Part shown: piece by piece, positions 33,542-39,812 of the stretch
How positions within the stretch are numbered: position 1 is the stretch's first letter
How the letters are laid out: the number at the start of each line of letters is the position of its first letter
NCBI GenBank assembly: GCA_023248215.1
Contig: JAHFEW010000040.1
Span: forward strand, 1 to 39,812
Reading direction: 5' to 3'
Source of the DNA: Nitrospira sp.
GTDB taxonomy: Bacteria; Nitrospirota; Nitrospiria; Nitrospirales; Nitrospiraceae
Length of the DNA: 39,812 nucleotides
Program-made: the position numbers and the translations under genes
Notes under the pieces: generated by a model
The model's input: only the letters and a program-made list of their open reading frames with translations
The model's database searches: none
Told to the model about the DNA's origin: nothing

Positions 33542-34981
33542 ATGACTTCCAGTATTCGCCATCCGTTCGTCCTGGCCGTAGGGATGCTCATCGCCCTGCT
33601 CGGACTCTGTCCCCTGTGGCAGCCCGCCGCAGCCGGTCCTGCATTCTCTTCGGCGCGTCCACTGCTCGTCAGCACGAACGGGGACTTGCAGGCACAGGTG
33701 CGGACGACCGCAGCCAAAGTCATTCCTGCCGTCGTCAGCATTGCCTCGACCGTCATGGTGCACGATCAGACATTCAGCGATGAAGGCCTTCCCTTCGGCA
33801 TGTTCAAAGACGTGCCTCCTCGCCGGCAGTACGGCCAAGGCTCCGGGGTCATCGTCTCGCCGGACGGATACATTATTACCAACAACCATGTCGTCGCAGA
33901 TGCGGTGGATGTGGAAGTCATCCTGGCCGATCGACGGCAGTTCAAAGGCCGCGTGGTCGCCACCGACCCGAAGACGGATGTCGCGGTCGTCAAGATCAGT
34001 GCGACCGGCCTTCCCACAGTGGCCTGGGGCGATTCCAGCGCGCTCGCCGTCGGTGATTTCGTGCTCGCGATCGGTAATCCGTTGGGATTGAGCCGCACGG
34101 TGACGTTCGGCATCGTCAGCGCCGTAGGGCGCGCGGATGTGGGGGTGGCCGACGTGGAAGACTTTATTCAGACCGATGCGCCGATCAATCCGGGGAACTC
34201 CGGCGGGGCGCTGGTGAATATCAATGGAGAGCTGATAGGGATCAATACGGCCATCGCCAGTCCGACCGGCGGCAGCGTCGGCGTGGGGTTCGCGATTCCC
34301 AGCAACATGGCGCGAACCGCCATGCAGAGTCTCCTCAAGACCGGCCGTGTGGTGCGTGGGTTTTTGGGTGCCTCCACGCAGGATGTCACCCCGCTGTTAG
34401 CCAAGATTTTTCACCTGCCGGATGTCAAAGGCTCGATCGTGACCGACCTGCAGGCGAAGGGCTCAGCCGAACGGGCTGGATTGAGGCGCGGCGACGTGGT
34501 CGTGCGTTTTGACGGACGCGATGTGATGGACAGTGGCCATTTGCGCAACCTGATGGCGGCAGCGGCCATTGGCAGCAAACACCGGATTGAGTTGGTTCGT
34601 GAGGCCAAGTTGATGCAGACGGACCTCACCGTGCAAGAGGCTCCGCGAGAACGAGTCAAAAAAAACCAGACGTCGGATGCCGCGAGCACGGCCGCGCATC
34701 CCTTGGCCGGGGTGATTGTCGATGATGTGACGCCGGCCTTGGCGCGACAGATGGATTTGGCCGTCAATTCCGGACTCGTCGTGACGGATATCGAGGAAGG
34801 CAGTCTGGCCGAAGTGTCCGGTCTCCAGCCAGGCGACCTCATTCTAGAACTCAATCGGCAGCCGATCCCGAATTTTGCCACCTTCCAACGGCTCGCCGAG
34901 CCGTTTCGATCCACCGACCTCGCCCTCTTGCTCATCAATCGCCAAGGCAACATTCTCTACATTCCAATCCAGGGCGAATAG
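33542..34981 (+). CDS. HtrA/DegP-like periplasmic serine protease with two PDZ domains
   Basis: The 479-aa protein has a signal peptide (1-31, ending AAAGP). A trypsin-like domain follows with the complete triad: H116 (TNNHVV), D146 (KTDVAVVK) and S220 (GNSGGAL). Two PDZ domains follow (about 275-365 and 390-478). It degrades or refolds damaged exported proteins. The gene lies right behind copA; an ATG at 33470 overlaps the copA stop (ATGA), but ATG 33542 gives the cleaner signal peptide and has GGAGGA upstream. Co-transcription with copA would link metal export to envelope repair (inference). About 100 bp separate it from nikR. Confidence 0.92.
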   Translation: MTSSIRHPFVLAVGMLIALLGLCPLWQPAAAGPAFSSARPLLVSTNGDLQAQVRTTAAKVIPAVVSIASTVMVHDQTFSDEGLPFGMFKDVPPRRQYGQGSGVIVSPDGYIITNNHVVADAVDVEVILADRRQFKGRVVATDPKTDVAVVKISATGLPTVAWGDSSALAVGDFVLAIGNPLGLSRTVTFGIVSAVGRADVGVADVEDFIQTDAPINPGNSGGALVNINGELIGINTAIASPTGGSVGVGFAIPSNMARTAMQSLLKTGRVVRGFLGASTQDVTPLLAKIFHLPDVKGSIVTDLQAKGSAERAGLRRGDVVVRFDGRDVMDSGHLRNLMAAAAIGSKHRIELVREAKLMQTDLTVQEAPRERVKKNQTSDAASTAAHPLAGVIVDDVTPALARQMDLAVNSGLVVTDIEEGSLAEVSGLQPGDLILELNRQPIPNFATFQRLAEPFRSTDLALLLINRQGNILYIPIQGE

Positions 34982-35026
34982 GCCCCTCTCCTTCGTTCCG
35001 TCCCTCACGGTGTCGTTATTCTTCGG

Positions 35027-35055
35027 TTGACTCGCCGCTTCAGCAGTGTTACTTT
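35027..35055 (+). promoter_or_regulatory. nikR promoter
   Basis: TTGACT (35027-35032) and TACTTT (35050-35055) are 17 bp apart. The -10 box falls inside the left half of the NikR operator, as expected for an autorepressed gene. Confidence 0.5.
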
Positions 35056-35073
35056 TTATAAATTCGTAACACT
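35045..35073. promoter_or_regulatory. NikR operator (perfect palindrome)
   Basis: AGTGTTAC and its exact complement GTAACACT are separated by 13 bp. This matches the GTGTTAC-N13/14-GTAACAC type of NikR site known outside enterobacteria. It lies 13 bp before the nikR start codon and covers its -10 region. Confidence 0.8.
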
Positions 35074-35085
35074 TGATGAGGTCTT

Positions 35086-35505
35086 ATGAAGAAGCTTGCC
35101 CGATTCGGCGTCTCACTCGATCAGCACCTGCTCCTGGATTTTGATCGGCTGATCGAGCGGCGCAAGTATACCAATCGATCAGAAGCGATTCGCGACTTGA
35201 TTCGCGACAATCTGGTCGGGCAGGAGTGGGACGAGAACAAAGAGACGGTGGCTACGATTACGTTTGTCTATGATCACCATGTGCCGGATCTGTCGAGAAA
35301 ACTCACCCACATTCAGCACGATTTCCAAGGTCACATCATGGCTGGAATGCACGTCCATCTCGACCATGACCACTGTCTTGAGGTCCTGGTTGCCAGAGGC
35401 AAAGGGGCCGCCATCCGCAAAGTCGCCGACGCCTTGCTCAGCGTGAAGGGTGTGAAGCATGGCAAGCTGACCATGACGACGACCGGCAAGGGGCTGAGCC
35501 TCTGA
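35086..35505 (+). CDS. nikR: Nickel-responsive regulator NikR
   Basis: The 139-aa protein has an N-terminal ribbon-helix-helix DNA-binding domain (about 1-45; RFGVSLDQHLLLDFDRLI, then TNRSEAIRDLIRD). A C-terminal ACT-like nickel-binding domain follows. The Ni ligands H78, H89, H91 and C97 (MHVHLDHDHCLEVL) keep the same spacing as E. coli H76, H87, H89 and C95. It senses excess nickel and represses nickel uptake. The palindrome 13 bp upstream predicts autoregulation. It shares one base with the following DUF3842 gene, so they form an operon. No Nik ABC or NikM-type transporter is present in the window. Confidence 0.95.
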   Translation: MKKLARFGVSLDQHLLLDFDRLIERRKYTNRSEAIRDLIRDNLVGQEWDENKETVATITFVYDHHVPDLSRKLTHIQHDFQGHIMAGMHVHLDHDHCLEVLVARGKGAAIRKVADALLSVKGVKHGKLTMTTTGKGLSL

Positions 35506-35924
35506 TGACGATTTGTGTCGTAGATGGCCGTGGCGGAGGCCTCGGCAGTCGTATGGTCGAGGGGCTGCGCGGCCTTGCGGAAGATGGTCATGCGGTCATT
35601 GGCTTGGGACTCAATCGAGCCTCTGCGGAGGCTATGGCCAGGGCCGGCGCCACCTCGATCGAAACGGCTCCGCAGATGATCCAATGCCGGCTCGACGGTG
35701 CGGATATGATCGTGGGCTCATTGAGTCTTCTGATGCCGGGATCCATGTTGGGCGAGGTGACTCCCGTTCTCGTGCAAACTCTGCTGGAGTCTCCCGCGAA
35801 AAAAGTACTCCTCCCCCTCAACAAACGGAAGGTCGAAGTAGTCGGCGCCGAGGGACGAACCCTCGATGCGTTGATCGACCAGGCCGTTCAGCGTATTGCG
35901 TTTTTGCTCAGGCCGATCGCCTAA
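35505..35924 (+). CDS. DUF3842 family protein
   Basis: The 139-aa cytosolic protein has a Rossmann-like start (ICVVDGRGGGLGSRMVEGL), then VIGLGLNRASAEAMARAGA, DMIVGSLSLLMPGSMLGEVTP and KKVLLPLNKRKVEVVG. This pattern I associate with DUF3842, a family of unknown function. The glycine-rich first loop could bind a nucleotide. Its ATG overlaps the nikR stop codon by one base, so translation is coupled and NikR probably controls it. This suggests a nickel-related task (inference). No membrane segments and only one Cys, so direct transport is unlikely. Confidence 0.85.
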   Translation: MTICVVDGRGGGLGSRMVEGLRGLAEDGHAVIGLGLNRASAEAMARAGATSIETAPQMIQCRLDGADMIVGSLSLLMPGSMLGEVTPVLVQTLLESPAKKVLLPLNKRKVEVVGAEGRTLDALIDQAVQRIAFLLRPIA

Positions 35925-35963
35925 GCGAGGCCGCTCGTTCTTCTTTGCTCCCATACTGCACAG

Positions 35964-36043
35964 TCAGATCACGAGGGTCTGAACCGGCCGAGAGGGGCTG
36001 ACCGTGGGCTTTTGTGAGCGCCTCGTCCGTTCACGTGATCTGA
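35964..36043 (+). promoter_or_regulatory. Possible structured leader before TonB-dependent receptor 3
   Basis: TCAGATCACG (35964-35973) and its perfect complement CGTGATCTGA (36034-36043) enclose 60 nt that contain smaller GC-rich foldable words (CCGGCC, GGGGCTGACC). The right arm ends 12 bp before the receptor ATG. It could be the closing stem of a regulatory RNA or a pair of half-sites. No named riboswitch is recognised. Confidence 0.4.
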
Positions 36044-36055
36044 TTCGGAGTGGTT

Positions 36056-38101
36056 ATGTGGCGGCTTGGATGGTGGGTCGGTATGGGAACGATGGTCCTG
36101 TGCTCCGGCATGGCGGCGTTGGCGCATGATCCGGATTTGCCGGATGTCGAAGTGTCTGAAGTGAGCATCGAGGCGGATCGTCCAGTCGCGGCCTCCTCCC
36201 AACAATTTATTCCCGATAAAGAATACGTAATGCAACCGCAAGGACGTCCGGCGCAGGTTCTCCGTCTGATTCCAGGGCTTGTTGCTGTGGAGCATTCGGG
36301 CGGGGCAGGGAAAGCTGATCAGTACTTCTTGCGAGGATTCGATGCGGATCATGGCACTGATGTCGCGTTCTTCGCCGACGGTATGCCGATCAATTTGCGG
36401 TCCCATGCACATGGCCAAGGTTATGCCGATTTGAATTTCATCATCCCGGAAACCATTGAAGGACTGGATGCCTATAAGGGGGCTTATCACGTCGAATTCG
36501 GAGACTTCAATACGGCCGGGGCGGTCAATTTCAGGACTCGCGAGGTGGTCCGTGAGGGAATGGTGCAGGCGGCCGGCGGTCAGTTCGATACCCAACGCTA
36601 TCTGTTGATGCTGTCTCCCACGAAGGACAAGGTTCGGACGCTCCTTGCCGCGGAGGGTTACTACACCAATGGGCCATTTCAAAATGACAATCGCTATTTT
36701 CGGACGAATCTTTTAGGGAAGGCGACCATGAACCCGACCCCCCGGTCGGAGCTGAGCCTCACGGGAACCTTCCAAAAATCTCAATGGAATGCGTCAGGTG
36801 AAACTCCTCTGCGGGCGGTGCAGGACGGAACGCTCGACCGGTTCGGGGCCATTGATCCGTCCGAGGGAGGGAACACGATTCGGTCGACGGCCCGCCTGAA
36901 TTACCATTACGACACCCCGTCAGGAGGTCGATTCTTTGCGAACGCTTATGGGCAGTACTACAAGTTCGATCTCTTTACGAATTTCACCCTCTTTCTCAAC
37001 GACCCCGTCAATGGAGATGGCATTCAGCAGTCCGACCGGCGGGTGATGTATGGGGGAGATGTGGGCTATCGACAGGCCGGCCGGGTCGTGAACATGGAGA
37101 GCGCCGCGACGGTTGGCCTGCAGTCGCGGGTGGACAATATCCATGCCCGCCTGGGCACGCAAACGAAGCGCAATCCCTTGGGGACGACGATCGACAGCGA
37201 TATCCTCGAAGCCTCCTATTCGCCTTTTGTGAAGCTGGACGTGCAGCCGACTCCCTGGATGCGACTGGCCGGCGGCCTGCGTAGTGAGCTCTTCACCTTC
37301 GATGTCCACAACCGCTGCCCAGATTGTACCGAGCAGCCTGCAGGCAGGACAAACAGCGGGCTGGTGCTGCCCAAGGCCAATGTGATTCTCGGGCCCTGGT
37401 TCCGCACAGAGTTCTTTGCCAATTATGGCGAAGGCTTTCACAGTAACGATGCCCGATCTGCTGTCGTGCCAGGCTCGGCGCCTCTTGCCAGGGCCAAGAC
37501 CTATGAAGTGGGACTTCGATCAAAGCCTTGGGGGGCGGAGGGCCTGGAGGTCATTGCGACCTTGTGGGCCATCGATCTCCAATCAGAGCTGCTGTTCGTC
37601 GGAGATGGGGGCACGACCGAAATCCGCGGGGCGACGCGGCGACGCGGGGTGGAAGTGGCGGCGCGAGGACAGATCGTCGGCCCGCTCTATTTTAACGGCA
37701 GCGTGACCTGGTCGCATGCGGAGTTCACCAACGGCGATGCGATTCCGCTGGCGCCCGAGCTCACCGGTTATGGAGCGTTGATTCTGCGATGGCCGGAAGG
37801 ATTGACCTCGCAACTCCAAGCGACCTACATGGGGGTACGACCATTGACCGAAGACCAGAGCATTAAATCGCCATCTTGGCTGGACTTCGACCTGTCCGAG
37901 CGCTATCAAATCCCGGTCAAACTTGCGCATGGACGCCTCGAAGCGTTTCTCTTCGTTCAGAACCTGCTCAATACCAAATGGGAACAAGCTGTGTTTGCAT
38001 TTGAGTCGAGGCTCAGAAGTGAGGCGGCAGGCGTGACCGACATTCACTTTGTGCCGGGGAATCCGCGAATGGTCATGGGAGGGCTCGCATGGTATTTCTA
38101 G
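36056..38101 (+). CDS. TonB-dependent receptor 3, candidate metal receptor
   Basis: The 681-aa outer-membrane receptor has a signal peptide (1-23, ending ALA). A short plug follows (about 55-185; GRPAQVLRLIPGLVAVEHSGGAGKADQYFLRGFDADHGTDVAFF, GMPINLRSHAHGQGYADLNF). The barrel ends GGLAWYF with terminal Phe. The plug His-rich stretch (SHAHGQGYAD) is typical of a receptor group often found near metal genes. One possible disulphide (CPDC) lies near residue 421-424. It lies 131 bp after DUF3842, downstream of nikR, so a nickel or other metal substrate is plausible, but no NikR box like that at 35045 is seen in its own leader. GGAG lies 6 nt before ATG 36056. Confidence 0.88.
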   Translation: MWRLGWWVGMGTMVLCSGMAALAHDPDLPDVEVSEVSIEADRPVAASSQQFIPDKEYVMQPQGRPAQVLRLIPGLVAVEHSGGAGKADQYFLRGFDADHGTDVAFFADGMPINLRSHAHGQGYADLNFIIPETIEGLDAYKGAYHVEFGDFNTAGAVNFRTREVVREGMVQAAGGQFDTQRYLLMLSPTKDKVRTLLAAEGYYTNGPFQNDNRYFRTNLLGKATMNPTPRSELSLTGTFQKSQWNASGETPLRAVQDGTLDRFGAIDPSEGGNTIRSTARLNYHYDTPSGGRFFANAYGQYYKFDLFTNFTLFLNDPVNGDGIQQSDRRVMYGGDVGYRQAGRVVNMESAATVGLQSRVDNIHARLGTQTKRNPLGTTIDSDILEASYSPFVKLDVQPTPWMRLAGGLRSELFTFDVHNRCPDCTEQPAGRTNSGLVLPKANVILGPWFRTEFFANYGEGFHSNDARSAVVPGSAPLARAKTYEVGLRSKPWGAEGLEVIATLWAIDLQSELLFVGDGGTTEIRGATRRRGVEVAARGQIVGPLYFNGSVTWSHAEFTNGDAIPLAPELTGYGALILRWPEGLTSQLQATYMGVRPLTEDQSIKSPSWLDFDLSERYQIPVKLAHGRLEAFLFVQNLLNTKWEQAVFAFESRLRSEAAGVTDIHFVPGNPRMVMGGLAWYF

Positions 38102-38202
38102 GCCGCTACGCGGCCAATGTTCAATGATCAATGGAAAATGTTGAATTGAAAGATCCGTCGTTCACCATTAACATTCCTCATTCAATATTGTCTGTGAGGG
38201 CT

Positions 38203-38775
38203 ATGATCTTACTGCGTGAGTATTTCGCGCGTCCGACCCTGGAGGTCGCGCGATCGTTGATCGGGAAGTATCTCATTCGTGATAGCGGGCACGAGCAGGT
38301 GGCCGGTCGGATTGTAGAAGTCGAGGCCTACGTCGGTCCCGAGGACCAAGCCTGTCATGCCTCCAAAGGCCGAACGCAACGGACCGACGTCATGTTCGGG
38401 CCGGCCGGGGTAGCCTACGTCTATCTGGTCTATGGAATGCATCATTGTCTGAATGTCGTCACCGAACGCGAGGATTTTCCGGCTGCCGTGCTCATCCGAG
38501 CCATTGAGATTGAGGGGCGACTCATCGATGGACCGGGGCGAATCTGCCGTGAACTGGGCATTGATCGAACGCTGAATCGACACGACCTTACGCGGGGGAA
38601 ATCCCTCTGGTTTGAGGATCGAGAAAGTGCAGAGCCACAGAAGGCGATCGGGACCTTTCCGAGGATCGGGGTGGATTACGCGGGACTGTGGGCGAAGAAG
38701 CTCTGGCGGTTTCGGTTACAGACGGCGGGAGATGCTAGTCGAAGGGGCCCTCGTGAAACCGGACGCGTCAAATGA
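38203..38775 (+). CDS. 3-methyladenine DNA glycosylase (AAG/MPG family)
   Basis: The 190-aa base-excision repair enzyme removes alkylated purines. Visible family features are LREYFARPTLEVARSLIGKYLI at the N-terminus, RIVEVEAYVGPEDQACHA (catalytic Glu and flanking region) near 42-60, GRTQRTDVMFGPAGVAYVYLVYGMHHCLNVV near 63-93 and AVLIRAIE near 102. The typical length is 190-200 aa, so ATG 38203 is preferred over 38131, which would add 24 unrelated residues. The C-terminal end is short and basic. A strong terminator follows only 2 bp after the stop. Confidence 0.92.
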   Translation: MILLREYFARPTLEVARSLIGKYLIRDSGHEQVAGRIVEVEAYVGPEDQACHASKGRTQRTDVMFGPAGVAYVYLVYGMHHCLNVVTEREDFPAAVLIRAIEIEGRLIDGPGRICRELGIDRTLNRHDLTRGKSLWFEDRESAEPQKAIGTFPRIGVDYAGLWAKKLWRFRLQTAGDASRRGPRETGRVK

Positions 38776-38777
38776 AA

Positions 38778-38807
38778 CGGGGCCGCCGTCGTGCGACGGC
38801 GGCCCCG
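38778..38807. terminator. Bidirectional-type GC-rich terminator hairpin
   Basis: A perfect 13-bp stem, CGGGGCCGCCGTC, pairs with GACGGCGGCCCCG around a GTGC loop. It lies between two convergent genes and presumably serves both. The T-rich tail on the plus side is short (GTCGTTCTTCT). Confidence 0.75.
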
Positions 38808-38831
38808 CATGTCGTTCTTCTGGAGTAGGAA

Positions 38832-39194
38832 CTACTCGATCTTTCGATCGCCCGTGATCTTCGTGGCCGAGGTCACAGGAGGTTCAATCTTGATTTGCGG
38901 TCCCTGCACGTTCGGCAATTGACCGGCGCCACGGCCTTCGGTGATCCGCGCGTTGTCCGTCTTGACCAACTTCTGTTCCGCATGGATGGAGTCGGCAGAC
39001 TTGAGCAAGGTGGATGCGCCGCGTGCGTCTTTCTGTCCTGGGTCATTGGCCGTCGGCTGTCCGTTTACCGGGCTGCCGTCATTCTTCATCGGATAGCCTT
39101 CATGCTTCGGCAGCAGCGCCGGATTCGCGGAGGCCATCGAAAATACAAACAATACGCCTGCAAGGGTCGCCACGGTGCCGATCACGAGTTTCAT
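38832..39194 (-). CDS. Small secreted protein of unknown function
   Basis: The 120-aa product has a signal peptide (1-23, ending SASA) and a polar, Asn/Gly/Pro-rich mature part. It has PALLPKHEGYPMKNDGSPVNGQ just after cleavage and LLKSADSIHAEQKLVK in the middle, without Cys. The mature region appears largely disordered. An AAAGGAG ribosome site precedes ATG 39194 closely. A TATACT box lies on the minus strand about 30 bp upstream. I recall similar small proteins only from Nitrospira-like genomes and cannot name a function. Confidence 0.7.
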   Translation of the reverse strand: MKLVIGTVATLAGVLFVFSMASANPALLPKHEGYPMKNDGSPVNGQPTANDPGQKDARGASTLLKSADSIHAEQKLVKTDNARITEGRGAGQLPNVQGPQIKIEPPVTSATKITGDRKIE

Positions 39195-39302
39195 ACCCCT
39201 ACTCCTTTGAAAGAATGTGAAAGTATAGTGGTCGATGATAATCGTTAGAAGCCTCAAGAGTGCGGGAATCTTAGCTATCTGGAGAAGCGCTGTCAAGGAC
39301 AA

Positions 39303-39812
39303 AGGGGGGAGGGATGGGAGCGTGGGTCAAGAGCGGACACCGCCGGCTCACCGCCTCGCCGGCGTGCGCAAACTTGACGCTCCTTATTCGTCGCGTCGCG
39401 CACCTCACGCAACGCGCGGCGTCTGAAGGCCCTCATTGGACGTGCGCAGGAGAAGGGGACCTCAGGCCGCCGCTGGTGAGATAAAAAACGTGCTCGGGCG
39501 ATGCGCGCAGATGGATAGGCCTCGATCCTCATACCAGATGAGGGTGGGACTCCCGATAAGATACGAGGGATGGCGGTGGTCTATGGCCACTTCTTTGCTT
39601 GCGCAACGCGTGGCCTCGGAAGGCCCTCGTTGGACGCGCGTAGGAGAAACCTCCCTATCCTGCTCGCTTTGGGTGGCGTGGGAATGGAAAAAGCATAAAT
39701 GGGCGCAGGTGGATGGCTCACCAGGACCACCCACATGAATGGATAGTTGAAAGCTCAAGAGAAAAACGGGCGCAGCCTTGGAAGGCCCTCGCCTGGGTAA
39801 GGGCGCGTCTAG
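39303..39812. repeat. Gene-free region with three copies of a GAAGGCCCTC repeat
   Basis: No gene is supported. Three related blocks occur, near 39409-39455, 39600-39648 and 39775-39812. The first two share CGCAACGCG.GGC.TC.GAAGGCCCTC.TTGGACG.GCG.AGGAGAA. The third keeps only the GGAAGGCCCTCG part before the window ends. A block near 39341-39400 (GCCGGCTCACCGCCTCGCC onward) resembles the interior of repeat copies A and B. The stretch looks like a nest of degenerate intergenic repeats. Confidence 0.5.

Noticed and set aside
39303-39812. CRISPR array at the 3' end
   Set aside because: Repeat copies are few, imperfect and 170-190 bp apart, and no cas gene is present.
1-39812. tRNA or rRNA genes
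   Set aside because: No cloverleaf-like sequence with a TTCGA loop and CCA-proximal stem, and no rRNA core motif, was found by eye.

Overview
The window looks like chromosomal DNA of a GC-rich, diderm (outer-membrane) bacterium. Three TonB-dependent receptors, a TonB, HtrA, lipoproteins and SecA with a C-terminal zinc motif all point to a Gram-negative cell envelope. The style of the proteins (a DUF3842 gene next to nikR, YHS-domain copper ATPase, many small secreted proteins, CAGGATG-type intergenic repeats) makes me favour Nitrospira/Nitrospirota. This is an inference from family memory, not a database result.

Layout. 1-4.2 kb: secA (minus) diverges from a secreted TPR protein. 4.2-22.1 kb: a large, plus-strand, envelope-directed cluster. 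It is built from repeated parts: four small His-rich CxWxC proteins, two Asp-box (sialidase-like) beta-propellers with an extra CxCC...CPH cysteine set, two TlpA-like thioredoxins, one TonB, an outer-membrane barrel with a Cys pair, two TonB-dependent receptors, two tiny excisionase-like HTH proteins, a lipoprotein amidohydrolase and an S9-peptidase-like protein that has lost its catalytic Ser and His. The core (6.5-15.1 kb) is bracketed by two near-identical 244-bp repeats in opposite orientation. 22.6-25.2 kb (minus): a SemiSWEET sugar transporter and a glycogen-debranching-type glucosidase. 25.2-28.3 kb: a decaying accessory stretch with remnants of an RND metal efflux pump and a pyridine-nucleotide disulphide oxidoreductase, a small protein cut short, a frameshifted cupredoxin-like lipoprotein and a SnoaL-like gene with a nonsense codon. 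28.4-35 kb: a TetR regulator, a Slp-like lipoprotein diverging from a DsbA-like protein, a copper-type P1B ATPase with three YHS and two HMBD domains, and an HtrA protease. 35-38.1 kb: nikR with a visible operator, DUF3842 overlapping it, and a third TonB-dependent receptor. 38.2-39.2 kb: a 3-methyladenine glycosylase and a small secreted protein, convergent on a strong terminator. The last 500 bp hold only repeats.

How it may work together (inference). The recurrent neighbours of the CxWxC proteins are thiol redox proteins, TonB machinery and cysteine-bearing secreted proteins. This suggests an outer-membrane uptake and periplasmic handling system for a thiophilic ligand. Copper is my first guess, since the same window carries CopA, a cupredoxin-like protein and a Cus/Czc-type remnant. 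The receptor behind nikR could be a nickel (or other metal) receptor. The module in 4.4-22.1 kb is the best candidate here for an undescribed system.
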